64,000 nucleotides of DNA from Kluyvera genomosp. 1. Its GTDB lineage: Bacteria > Pseudomonadota > Gammaproteobacteria > Enterobacterales > Enterobacteriaceae. The notes beneath the pieces are model-generated. The model made no database searches, had not been told where the DNA came from, and saw only the letters and a list, made by a program, of their open reading frames with translations. The stretch covers positions 62,001 through 126,000 of the forward strand of contig NZ_LGHZ01000008.1 in the NCBI RefSeq assembly GCF_001266615.1, written 5' to 3'. Made by a program: the position numbers and the translations under genes. Shown here piece after piece: positions 1 through 7,375 of this stretch; position 1 is the stretch's first letter, and each line of letters opens with the position of its first letter.

Positions 1-65
1 ATATGTCACGACAATGCGGTTAATTATTTTAGATTCTAACGTCCTTCCTTAAATGAGGGTAGAAC

Positions 66-1607
66 ATGTCTCGTACTAATAGAAAAATAACAATTCCCGT
101 CAGTATTGGCTATGGCTTAACAGATATCATGGGTGGCGGTGCGTTTACCGTTATTGGCGCCTGGCTTTTATTCTTTTACACAACATTTGTCGGTTTATCG
201 CCGGTCGAGGCTGCATCAATTGTCGCTATTGCGCGTATTGTTGATGCGATAGTCAGCCTGTTTATGGGCAGCTTTACTGACCACTTCTATAAAAATGCAT
301 TAGGCAAAAGATTTGGTCGTCGCCGCTTCTTCCTGCTGATTGGCGCTCCGCTGATGCTGGTCTACACGCTGCTGTGGGTAACCGGTATGAGTTTCTGGTT
401 CTATTTGGCGGTATATCTGGCCTTTGAAGTGATTGCGGCGATGGTGCTTATTCCGTGGGAAACACTGCCATCGGAAATGACCAAAGACTTCAACTCCCGT
501 ACCAAACTCTCTACCTGCCGTATGTTCCTGTCGGCCTCCGGCACGTTTCTGGCAACCTTCATTCCGGGGCTGTTGATCAGCCACTTTGGTGAGCACGATC
601 CGCACGCGTATTTTATTAACGGCGTCGTCTTCTCGGTGCTGTTTATGCTGTGCGTGTTTATCTCCTGGAAAGTGACCTGGGAGCGCGAATTAACGCCAGA
701 AATGCAGGCTGAACTGGAAAGCCACCGCCAGCCGACGTCCTTTATGGAGAAAGTGGCGGCCGTGGGCAGCCTGTTTAAAGAGTACTACTCCACGCTGAAA
801 GTTCGTGCGTTCAGAAAGCACCTGGCAATTTATCTGTTCTCCTTTACGGCGAAAGATGTCTATAACACGGTGTTTGTCTTCTTCTGCGTTTACTGCCTGA
901 ATGTCTCGTCTTCGTTGTCGGGCACGCTGTTGTCGATGAGTATCGTGGGTCTGCCGGTGACGTTGTTAGCGGGTGTGGCGATTATCAAATTTGGTCCATC
1001 GCGGCTGTATGTCTTCGCTTATACGCTGATGATGCTGTGTCTTGCCGGGTTGTTTATGGTTTACCAGTTCCCGACTGACAACAAAGTCACCATTCTGCTG
1101 GTGCTGGCCGCGCTGTATCAGGTGGGGCGCTGCGTACTGGAGTTTACGCCGTGGAACGTCTTCCCATTCATCCCTGATATTGATGAGATGATTACCCGGC
1201 AGCGTCGTGAAGGGCTGTTTGCTGCAGTTATGACGTTCTCTCGCAAAACCACGGTGGCAATTGCGACGTTCGCCGTCGGTGTGATGCTGCAAGAGGGCGG
1301 TTTTGTGAAGGGCAGCCAAGTGCAGCCGGAAAGTGCGGTCAATACCATCGCCATGATGCTGTTTATCGGTACGGCGGGTCTGCTCCTGATTGCTCTGTGG
1401 CAGGCATTGACCTTCCATCTGAATAAACAGACGCACAAGATTTTTGTCGATGAAGTGGAGCGCCTGAAGGCCAACGGTTCGAAACTGGACGTTACACCGC
1501 AGGCTCGGCATATCGTCGAAGACCTGACCGGTTACTCGTATGACGATCTGTGGAACGAACCTCAGAACGTTGAGGAACAAACGTCTCGCCCCGCTCGGGC
1601 GCACTAA
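66..1607 (+). CDS. GPH-family sugar/sugar-acid:cation symporter
   Basis: Inner-membrane transporter of the glycoside-pentoside-hexuronide group in the major facilitator fold, 513 residues with about 12 hydrophobic helices. The N-terminal GYGLTD motif, the basic loop KRFGRRRFF at residues 81-89 and a hydrophilic C-terminal tail from about residue 455 are typical of this group. The ATG is preceded by GAGGG. It lies just upstream of ydfI, a mannonate/polyol-type dehydrogenase, on the same strand, and the GntR regulator rspR is 4 kb away, so import of a hexuronate, aldonate or polyol for YdfI is the natural inference. E. coli has an unrelated MFS protein (YdfJ) next to ydfI, so this looks like replacement by another transporter family. 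The substrate cannot be named from sequence. Confidence 0.88.
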   Translation: MSRTNRKITIPVSIGYGLTDIMGGGAFTVIGAWLLFFYTTFVGLSPVEAASIVAIARIVDAIVSLFMGSFTDHFYKNALGKRFGRRRFFLLIGAPLMLVYTLLWVTGMSFWFYLAVYLAFEVIAAMVLIPWETLPSEMTKDFNSRTKLSTCRMFLSASGTFLATFIPGLLISHFGEHDPHAYFINGVVFSVLFMLCVFISWKVTWERELTPEMQAELESHRQPTSFMEKVAAVGSLFKEYYSTLKVRAFRKHLAIYLFSFTAKDVYNTVFVFFCVYCLNVSSSLSGTLLSMSIVGLPVTLLAGVAIIKFGPSRLYVFAYTLMMLCLAGLFMVYQFPTDNKVTILLVLAALYQVGRCVLEFTPWNVFPFIPDIDEMITRQRREGLFAAVMTFSRKTTVAIATFAVGVMLQEGGFVKGSQVQPESAVNTIAMMLFIGTAGLLLIALWQALTFHLNKQTHKIFVDEVERLKANGSKLDVTPQARHIVEDLTGYSYDDLWNEPQNVEEQTSRPARAH

Positions 1608-1616
1608 CGATACCGC

Positions 1617-1649
1617 TGACAGCATAGGTAGGTTTTGCCTATGCTGTCA
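1617..1649 (+). terminator. 12-bp hairpin between transporter and ydfI
   Basis: Perfect arms TGACAGCATAGG (1617-1628) and CCTATGCTGTCA (1638-1649) around a 9-base loop directly after the transporter stop codon. There is no following T run, so it may stabilise the upstream mRNA or be a weak terminator rather than a classic intrinsic one. The 160 bp between the two genes leaves room for a separate ydfI promoter. Confidence 0.5.
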
Positions 1650-1766
1650 CACAACTTAAAAATCATGTCATACCAATCACCAATAAGTTAACGCAAATCA
1701 AAAACACGTCGAATGAACTCGTTAATCTAGTATGGCAATCAACGTTCTCTACAGTGAGTCAAAAAG

Positions 1767-3224
1767 ATGCAGAATAAGCTATTAACCGCTAAGGCAACTC
1801 TCCCGACCTACGACCGCAGCAAACTGGTGTCCCGTATCGTACACCTTGGCTTTGGTGCGTTCCATCGCGCTCATCAGGCTGTCTATGCCGATATCCTTGC
1901 CGCAGAACACGGCAGCGATTGGGGTTATACCGAAGTTAACCTGATTGGCGGTGAGCAGCAGATTGCCGACCTGAATCATCAGGACAATTTATACACCGTG
2001 GCAGAAATGTCGGCTGATGCCTGGACTGCTCGCGTAGTCGGTGTCGTCAAAGACGCGCTGCACGCCCAGGTTGATGGCCTGGAAACCGTGCTGGCAAAAA
2101 TGTGCGAGCCTCAGGTTGCCATCGTCTCCCTGACCATTACCGAAAAAGGCTATTGCCACTCACCGGCAACCGGCCAACTGATGCTCGATCATCCATTTAT
2201 TGTGGCTGACTTGCAGAACCCGCACCAGCCGAAATCCGCACCGGGCGTGGTAGTTGAAGCGCTGGCGCGTCGTAAAGCGGCGGGTCTACCGGCATTCAGC
2301 GTGATGTCCTGCGATAACATGCCGGAAAACGGCCACGTGATGCGTAACGTGGTATGTGCCTACGCGCGCGCTGTTGATGCAGATCTTGCGGACTGGATTG
2401 AATCCCACGTGACGTTCCCGTCAACAATGGTTGACCGTATTGTGCCTGCCGTGACGGCAGAAACGCTGGATAAAATCGAACAACTGACCGGCGTTCGCGA
2501 TCCGGCGGGTGTCGCCTGCGAACCGTTCCGTCAGTGGGTTATCGAAGATAACTTTGTCGCGGGTCGTCCGGCGTGGGAAAAAGCGGGAGCGGAGCTGGTC
2601 AATGACGTTATCCCCTTTGAAGAGATGAAGCTGCGTATGCTGAACGGCAGCCACTCTTTCCTCGCGTATCTGGGCTATCTGGCAGGTTACCAGCATATCA
2701 ACGACTGCATGGGTGATGAGAACTACCGCCGCGCGGCGCATGATTTAATGTTAAAAGAGCAGGCGCCAACGCTGAAAGTGCAGAATGTCGATCTGGCGCG
2801 CTACGCCGATCTGTTGATTGCGCGTTATACCAACCCGGCGCTGCGTCACCGCACCTGGCAGATCGCGATGGATGGGAGCCAGAAGTTACCACAGCGTATG
2901 CTCGATTCCGTACGCTGGCATCTGGCAGACAATAGCAGTTTTACCCTGTTAGCCTTAGGCGTCGCTGGCTGGATGCGCTACGTGGGCGGCGTGGATGAGC
3001 AGGGGAACGCGATTGAAGTCTGCGACCCACTGCTGCCGGTGATTCAGGCGGCCGTTGCACAAAGCAAAGAAGGCGAATCCCGCGTGAAAGCGTTGCTGGC
3101 CATCGAAGCGATCTTTGGTAACGATCTGCCGCTGAACGGCAAATTTGTCGACCAGGTGACTAACGCTTATCTGTCGCTTGTGAGCAAAGGTGCGAAAGCT
3201 ACCGTTGCGGAATATACCGCCTGA
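1767..3224 (+). CDS. ydfI: YdfI, mannonate/polyol-type NAD-dependent dehydrogenase
   Basis: Long-chain mannitol dehydrogenase family, 485 residues, the usual length for E. coli YdfI (486). The N-terminal nucleotide-binding segment reads [13 protein letters not shown] (about residues 27-39), and the family catalytic signature K-x4-N-x2-H is present as KLRMLNGSH (about residues 288-296). Expected reaction: NAD-dependent oxidation/reduction between a hexonate or polyol and its keto form in the cytoplasm, such as D-mannonate and D-fructuronate. It probably acts on what the upstream symporter brings in. rspR, the regulator linked to ydfI in E. coli, is also in this neighbourhood. Exact substrate is inferred from family only. 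Confidence 0.88.
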   Translation: MQNKLLTAKATLPTYDRSKLVSRIVHLGFGAFHRAHQAVYADILAAEHGSDWGYTEVNLIGGEQQIADLNHQDNLYTVAEMSADAWTARVVGVVKDALHAQVDGLETVLAKMCEPQVAIVSLTITEKGYCHSPATGQLMLDHPFIVADLQNPHQPKSAPGVVVEALARRKAAGLPAFSVMSCDNMPENGHVMRNVVCAYARAVDADLADWIESHVTFPSTMVDRIVPAVTAETLDKIEQLTGVRDPAGVACEPFRQWVIEDNFVAGRPAWEKAGAELVNDVIPFEEMKLRMLNGSHSFLAYLGYLAGYQHINDCMGDENYRRAAHDLMLKEQAPTLKVQNVDLARYADLLIARYTNPALRHRTWQIAMDGSQKLPQRMLDSVRWHLADNSSFTLLALGVAGWMRYVGGVDEQGNAIEVCDPLLPVIQAAVAQSKEGESRVKALLAIEAIFGNDLPLNGKFVDQVTNAYLSLVSKGAKATVAEYTA

Positions 3225-3322
3225 TAGAAAGACGGCGTTCTAGCCTACGGGTTTCTCATTCTGGAACATGTACCGCAGAACGGTTAATGGCCTGAATTGA
3301 TCCCTATCAAGCATTGTGAATG

Positions 3323-3344
3323 AACCCGCTTCGGCGGGTTTTTT
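3323..3344 (+). terminator. Intrinsic terminator after ydfI
   Basis: AACCCGC (3323-3329), TTCG tetraloop, GCGGGTT (3334-3340) and an uninterrupted T run to 3344. A textbook rho-independent terminator closing the ydfI transcript. Confidence 0.9.
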
Positions 3345-3366
3345 ATGCTTGTTGATCGGCTTCTTC

Positions 3367-3383
3367 GGTGGCACATTGCCACC
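3367..3383. repeat. Palindrome copy 1, in front of the RHH gene
   Basis: GGTGGCA (3367-3373), CAT, TGCCACC (3377-3383), a perfect 7-bp inverted repeat. It ends 7 bp before the ribosome-binding AGGAG of the small ribbon-helix-helix gene. The same palindrome with the same ACAC extension recurs at 3796-3818 in front of the lipoprotein gene. Position suggests an operator or an RNA hairpin next to the ribosome-binding site. Confidence 0.7.
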
Positions 3384-3400
3384 ACACAAAAGGAGTGGTT

Positions 3401-3553
3401 ATGGCCGACATCAGAAAATTCACCTCACGTATTCCATCAGAGCTTTATGTTTTTCTTGAGAAAATGGCAAAAGATGAAAGTCAGTCGATCAATGGAATGA
3501 TTATTAAATTGTTGAAAGACGAAAAAAACAGCCGGGAATCGGCAAAAAAATAG
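3401..3553 (+). CDS. Arc-like ribbon-helix-helix DNA-binding protein
   Basis: A 50-residue protein starting at the ATG that follows AGGAG (3391-3395). The layout KFTSRIPSELYVFLEKMAKDES followed by a helix containing SINGMIIKLLKD is the Arc/MetJ fold: a short beta strand (about residues 4-10) that reads DNA bases and two helices for dimerisation. Key visible residues are R10, P12 and the S-x-N-x-x-I start of helix B. Such proteins are usually repressors acting as dimers of dimers on inverted repeats. A palindrome sits just upstream and again before the next gene, so autoregulation and control of the lipoprotein gene are plausible. No toxin-like partner is visible. An in-frame upstream start at 3368 would translate the palindrome and lacks a ribosome-binding site. 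Confidence 0.75.
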   Translation: MADIRKFTSRIPSELYVFLEKMAKDESQSINGMIIKLLKDEKNSRESAKK

Positions 3554-3795
3554 GATTGGCGGAGCTGCCAACATCTGAATCATTCAGGCCCGGAATGGCG
3601 CTGTTTGAACCCCGGTTGACGTCCCGTTAGCGTTACGGGGAGGTGAGGAATTTACCTTGTTATCACACGGGGAAATTTCCCCTGAATGGTGCTGGACGGT
3701 TGGGGATGCAGGATATATCCCGTAAAAATTGACGGCCATCAATTAGATCTCATTCATTCATCGTAGTGATGATTTTTCAATTGTCATACATTTAA

Positions 3796-3818
3796 TGTGG
3801 TGGCACATTGCCACCACA
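3796..3818. repeat. Palindrome copy 2, in front of the lipoprotein gene
   Basis: TGTGGTGGCA (3796-3805), CAT, TGCCACCACA (3809-3818): a perfect 10-bp inverted repeat with a 3-base centre, containing the palindrome found at 3367-3383 and identical to it over GGTGGCACATTGCCACCACA plus one base. It lies 54 bp before the lipoprotein start. The rest of the gap from 3554 to 3871 holds no gene that I can support. Confidence 0.7.
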
Positions 3819-3871
3819 CCAGCCAAGCAGGCAGGTCTGCGTCGGAGCGCTTACTCCGCTCTGGAACCATC

Positions 3872-4342
3872 ATGAAACTGCCTGTCTCTTTCAATCTCTT
3901 TGTATTGCTGTCTGCCTCGTTACTTGCTGGTTGTGCCGCTACTCCTCCCACACCGGCCATTCAGTTGACCGATACCGCGTTATGTACTGAACTTGGTCAC
4001 GCACAGGCCGTGGGGGATTCAGCCCGCGTCGCGGAGGTGATTGGGGAGGGCAAAAGCCGCGAAGCGCACAACGCCTTAACTCTAGATCAGGGAACATGCA
4101 CCACGCTTGCGCAAACGGGGGCAAACGCCGCCCAGCAAGAGGCTATCCAGGCCCAACAGCAGCGCCAGGCATGGGCTTCAGCTAGCGCTCAGCTTCAGCA
4201 GTACGCAGCTCAACAGCAACAGCAAGAATATCAACAGCAGCAGTTGGCCAACCAGCAAATGCAGCAGGCGCAGCAGAATATGAATGCGTGGCAGCAAACG
4301 CAGGCGCTGAATCGCATTGCCAATGGGCTGAATGGCTATTAA
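3872..4342 (+). CDS. Gln-rich small lipoprotein
   Basis: 156 residues from the ATG at 3872. The N-terminus is a lipoprotein signal peptide with lipobox LLAG-C (Cys at about residue 20), so the mature protein should be lipid-anchored; residue +2 is Ala, which favours outer-membrane sorting. The middle contains a short helical domain, and the last 80 residues are dominated by Gln and Ala (runs such as QQQQQEYQQQQ), probably a coiled or disordered extension. I do not recognise the family. Upstream in-frame starts would add residues encoded by the palindrome and break the signal peptide. No convincing terminator follows. Confidence 0.75.
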   Translation: MKLPVSFNLFVLLSASLLAGCAATPPTPAIQLTDTALCTELGHAQAVGDSARVAEVIGEGKSREAHNALTLDQGTCTTLAQTGANAAQQEAIQAQQQRQAWASASAQLQQYAAQQQQQEYQQQQLANQQMQQAQQNMNAWQQTQALNRIANGLNGY

Positions 4343-4467
4343 TTTATCAAACAGTCAGGTGCAATACGTTAATTAAGACGACGTTATGATCTTGAAGCAT
4401 GAAATAACGGTAACTGAAATTAGCTGTGGCATGATTAAATCGTTATTCAGTTTATAAACCATTCGCC

Positions 4468-4566
4468 ATGAATAATTTTATCTTTGGCGCTGTCTTATTG
4501 GCGGCGCTATTTGGAATTGTGCGGGCTTTTGAGCAAATTGCTTACGTATCAGGACTAAATAAATGA
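4468..4566 (+). CDS. Possible 32-residue membrane peptide coupled to the FUSC-like gene
   Basis: An ATG at 4468 opens a 32-codon frame whose TGA overlaps the ATG of the next gene (ATGA at 4563-4566). The peptide has one hydrophobic stretch (FIFGAVLLAALFGIV, residues 4-18) and a short polar tail, so a single-pass membrane peptide. The overlap is the arrangement seen in translational coupling. No clear ribosome-binding site precedes the ATG, which lowers confidence. The gene after it does have AGGA at 4549-4552, inside this frame. Confidence 0.4.
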   Translation: MNNFIFGAVLLAALFGIVRAFEQIAYVSGLNK

Positions 4567-5048
4567 AGATTTTCCACGATAAATTTCATGCCAACCACTG
4601 TGCGCGTCTGGTTGTTGCTTATCTGATTGTGTTCTGGATGGTACGATTCTTTCATATTCCGGATGGCACCTGGCCTTTGATTACCTTAATTGTCCTGATG
4701 GGACCAAACAGTCGGACGGAGAATGTCGTCAAGAGGGCATGTCACCGGTTAGGCGGCACGTTGACCGGAGCCGCTTGCGGGATGCTAGCGCTATACCTTG
4801 AAGTTTGGTGTTTCCCCGCAGCCGTGGTTTGGGTGGCGCTGACTATTTTATTATGCGGTTATTTCACGCAGAGTAAGCGTCCGTATATGGCATTGCTCAT
4901 AGGTGTAACGTTTTCCGTGGTGGTACAAACGCCGATTGCCGGCGACTATCATGTCGCATTGTGGCGCTGCCTGGATGTGATGATTGGTGCCGCTGTCGCG
5001 ATGGCCTGTTGCATCCCATTCCAGTATCGCGAGAAGGCTGTGCAATGA
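4563..5048 (+). CDS. Short FUSC/YccS-type inner membrane protein
   Basis: 161 residues with about five hydrophobic segments. The sequence around DGTWPLITLIVLMGP (about residues 38-52), followed by a conserved Arg/His-containing turn (RACHRLGGTLTGAACG), is the membrane module of the FUSC family (fusaric-acid-resistance/YccS-like efflux or aromatic-acid exporters). Full members run from 350 to 700 residues with a second module, so this is a half-size version, possibly functioning as an oligomer or as a natural remnant. It is coupled to a tiny upstream frame. Function in export of aromatic acids is family-based inference only. Confidence 0.7.
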   Translation: MKIFHDKFHANHCARLVVAYLIVFWMVRFFHIPDGTWPLITLIVLMGPNSRTENVVKRACHRLGGTLTGAACGMLALYLEVWCFPAAVVWVALTILLCGYFTQSKRPYMALLIGVTFSVVVQTPIAGDYHVALWRCLDVMIGAAVAMACCIPFQYREKAVQ

Positions 5049-5241
5049 TTTATCGGTTTCAGCGTGTTTTAATGCGCAGATATTACATTTCTTGAAAATA
5101 ACTCAAGAGACTTGAAATAATGGACGATTATTTTCATGTATGAGACATCATTGTGAACAATTAATACTATGTCCATGAAGACAATTATGGCATGGTTATA
5201 GCAGGAGATTAATGGACTATCTGGAATAAGGAGCTCGGGCT

Positions 5242-5670
5242 ATGTACAAAAAAATTCTCATGCCTGTAGATGTGTTCGAAATGGATTTGAGCGATAAAGC
5301 GATTCGTCATGCGGTATATCTGGCAGGCGAAAGCGGTGAAATTACGCTACTCAATGTATTACCTAACAGCAACCGTTCAATTTTACGTGGTTTCGCCTCA
5401 GATATTAAAAAGTTTGAGGACTACATGCTGGCAGAATCCACCAAAAAGATGGTTAACCTACAGCGCTTATTTGATATGCCATCTGAGCGTCTGCATACCG
5501 AAGTCCGCTTTGGCAATATTCGCGATGAGATTTTGGCGATGAGTAAAACCGGTGAGTACGATGTCATTGTCATCGGGTCACGTCAGCGGGGAATGAGTAC
5601 TCATTTGCTGGGGTCAAACGCAGAATCTATTCTGCGCTACGCGAATATCCCTACGATGGTTGTTCGCTAA
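5242..5670 (+). CDS. Universal stress protein, UspG-like
   Basis: 142 residues, the usual single-domain Usp length. It begins KKILMPVDVFEMDLSDKA and ends with VIVIGSRQRGMSTHLLGSNAESILRYANIPTMVVR, where G-x2-G-x9-G(S/T) is the ATP-binding signature. The closest memory match is E. coli UspG (YbdQ), with the same VDVFEM start and STHLLGSNA block, but its location here, between a FUSC-like gene and rspR, differs from that of uspG, so it is probably a paralogue. Expected role: ATP/ADP-binding cytoplasmic stress protein. A strong AAGGAG precedes the ATG. It converges on rspR with a shared bidirectional terminator. Confidence 0.88.
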   Translation: MYKKILMPVDVFEMDLSDKAIRHAVYLAGESGEITLLNVLPNSNRSILRGFASDIKKFEDYMLAESTKKMVNLQRLFDMPSERLHTEVRFGNIRDEILAMSKTGEYDVIVIGSRQRGMSTHLLGSNAESILRYANIPTMVVR

Positions 5671-5672
5671 TA

Positions 5673-5701
5673 AAAAAGGCCTTCATTGTGAAGGCCTTTT
5701 T
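5673..5701. terminator. Bidirectional intrinsic terminator between usp and rspR
   Basis: AAAAAGGCCTTCA (5673-5685), TTG, TGAAGGCCTTTTT (5689-5701). A-run before and T-run after a GC-rich stem allow termination in both directions for the two convergent genes. Confidence 0.93.
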
Positions 5702-5702
5702 A

Positions 5703-6389
5703 CTATTCTTCGCTAAACCAATCGCGATTTTCCTGACGAATAAGTAACACCGACTCGCTAATTTCTTGTAGATGCTGAGTCATGGCTTTATCTACGGCAT
5801 CGACATCGCGTTTCTCCAGTGCGGCAAAGATTTCGTGATGCTGTTTCAGCAGCATTTCAGGAGAAGAGACGTGATCAAGGCTCATATAACGCACTCGGTC
5901 AATGGCGGCTTTAATATTCTCGATGGTATCCCAGGCCAGCTGGCAATCGGCAATACTGGAAAGCAGTTGATGGAATTCATCATCAAGCTGGAAAAAATCG
6001 TTAAGCTGCTGACGGTCAATAGCAATACGCTGCTGATGCAGATTCTGCTCAAGCTGATAGCTTTGCGCGTCGGTTATCATGGTTGCTGCGCGACGTGCCA
6101 CGGCGCACTCGATGGCCTGGCGGACAAAGCAGCCGTTACGCACTTGTGAAAGCGAAATTTTATTAACGTAGCTACCGCGCTGCGGGCGAATTTGAATAAG
6201 ACCGTTCTCGGCAAGCTTAATAAATGCTTCGCGTACCGGCTGACGGGAAACGTCAAACCGCAGAGAGACCTCTTTTTCAGACAGCGGGGTACCTGGTGCA
6301 ATAAGACAATGCACAATATCACGACGCAGAATGCGATAGATCTGTTGGTTGACGGGCTGTGTAGGGTTCAGTTGGGTTTCGGCGGCCAT
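5703..6389 (-). CDS. rspR: RspR (YdfH), GntR/FadR-type transcriptional regulator
   Basis: 228 residues, nearly identical in pattern to E. coli RspR. The winged helix-turn-helix covers about residues 10-80 ([30 protein letters not shown]), followed by an all-helical FCD ligand-binding domain with the metal-site histidines spread through residues 130-210 (for example DDEFHQLL and QHHEIF). In E. coli it represses rspAB, encoding an aldonate/mannonate dehydratase pair. No rspAB is present here, so the local targets may be the GPH symporter and ydfI at the left end of the window. The ligand is unknown. Confidence 0.9.
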   Translation of the reverse strand: MAAETQLNPTQPVNQQIYRILRRDIVHCLIAPGTPLSEKEVSLRFDVSRQPVREAFIKLAENGLIQIRPQRGSYVNKISLSQVRNGCFVRQAIECAVARRAATMITDAQSYQLEQNLHQQRIAIDRQQLNDFFQLDDEFHQLLSSIADCQLAWDTIENIKAAIDRVRYMSLDHVSSPEMLLKQHHEIFAALEKRDVDAVDKAMTQHLQEISESVLLIRQENRDWFSEE

Positions 6390-6451
6390 TGAATCGTTCT
6401 TATCAGCTGATTAAGCTGCTATTTTACGCTTTTTTTACCCTCTAGCCCAGA

Positions 6452-6468
6452 CCCGACCGACGGTCGGG
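6452..6468. repeat. GC-rich inverted repeat between rspR and ydfG
   Basis: CCCGACCG and CGGTCGGG around a single central A. It lies just beyond the ydfG stop codon and upstream of rspR, so it could end the ydfG transcript or be an operator for a dimeric protein. No T run follows on either strand. Confidence 0.35.
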
Positions 6469-6481
6469 CCGGGATTTAATG

Positions 6482-7231
6482 CTAACTTTGGCGATGAACG
6501 CTCAGGCCAGCGTATGTTTGGCTAACCGGCATCATTTCAACGGTATTGATGTTAACGTGTTTTGGCAGCGTCGCAACCCACCAAACCGCTTCGGTGACAT
6601 CTTCCGGGGTCAGCGCATTGGCGTTTTGATAAGCTTTATCGGCTTTCGCGTCGTCACCTTTAAAGCGGACGTTTGAAAACTCGGTGCCGCCTACCAGGCC
6701 TGGCTCAACGTCGGTCACGCGAACGGCTGTGCCGTGCAGATCGGTGCGCAGGTTCAGGCTGAACTGACGAACAAAGGCTTTGGTTGCGCCGTAAACGTTG
6801 CCGCCGGCATAAGGCCAGCTGCCAGCAGTGGAGCCGATATTGATAATATGTCCGCGATTACGTTCGACCATGCCCGGCAGAACCGCGCGAGTCATATACA
6901 CCAGGCCTTTGTTGTTGGTATCAATCATATCTTCCCAATCTTCGACGCTGGCTTTATGCGCCGGTTCCAAACCCAGCGCCAGACCGGCGTTGTTGACCAG
7001 AATGTCGATTTCGCGCCATTCGGCAGGAAGATTGGCAATGGTTTCTTCGATGGCGGCGCGATTGCGCACGTCCAGCTGTACGGTCAGTACGCTGTCGCCC
7101 AACTCATCTTTCAGTGTTTTTAAACGTTCGTTGCGACGGCCAGTGGCAATCACTTTATGCCCGTTGGCAATAAAACGGCGTGTGATGCATTCGCCAAAAC
7201 CCGCCGTTGCCCCGGTTACCAGTACGATCAT
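6482..7231 (-). CDS. ydfG: YdfG, NADP-dependent 3-hydroxy acid dehydrogenase
   Basis: Classical short-chain dehydrogenase of 249 residues, collinear with E. coli YdfG (248). The cofactor motif TGATAGFG is at residues 6-13, NNAG at about 80-83, and the catalytic Ser-Tyr-Lys lie in GSTAGSWPYAGGNVYGATK (about residues 133-151). The enzyme oxidises L-allo-threonine, D-threonine, L-serine and 3-hydroxy acids with NADP and reduces malonic semialdehyde from pyrimidine breakdown. It is cytoplasmic and tetrameric in E. coli. It is transcribed away from dcp, as in E. coli, with 144 bp between the start codons. Confidence 0.95.
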   Translation of the reverse strand: MIVLVTGATAGFGECITRRFIANGHKVIATGRRNERLKTLKDELGDSVLTVQLDVRNRAAIEETIANLPAEWREIDILVNNAGLALGLEPAHKASVEDWEDMIDTNNKGLVYMTRAVLPGMVERNRGHIINIGSTAGSWPYAGGNVYGATKAFVRQFSLNLRTDLHGTAVRVTDVEPGLVGGTEFSNVRFKGDDAKADKAYQNANALTPEDVTEAVWWVATLPKHVNINTVEMMPVSQTYAGLSVHRQS

Positions 7232-7375
7232 CTCTCTGTTCCTTCAACGCGTTAATGTGTCCTCACGATAGCACGCTATCTTTATCTGGGGGAAGATACC
7301 GCAATAGCCCGAGAAATCATTGCGGTCTATCAACGGCTTGCTACTCTATGGCAAAGTCTTAATCAGGAGCACACG

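Noticed and set aside
966..1625. Long open frame on the minus strand opposite the GPH symporter
   Set aside because: It is antisense to a well-supported membrane protein gene, has a low-complexity His/Arg/Gln composition and no ribosome-binding site.
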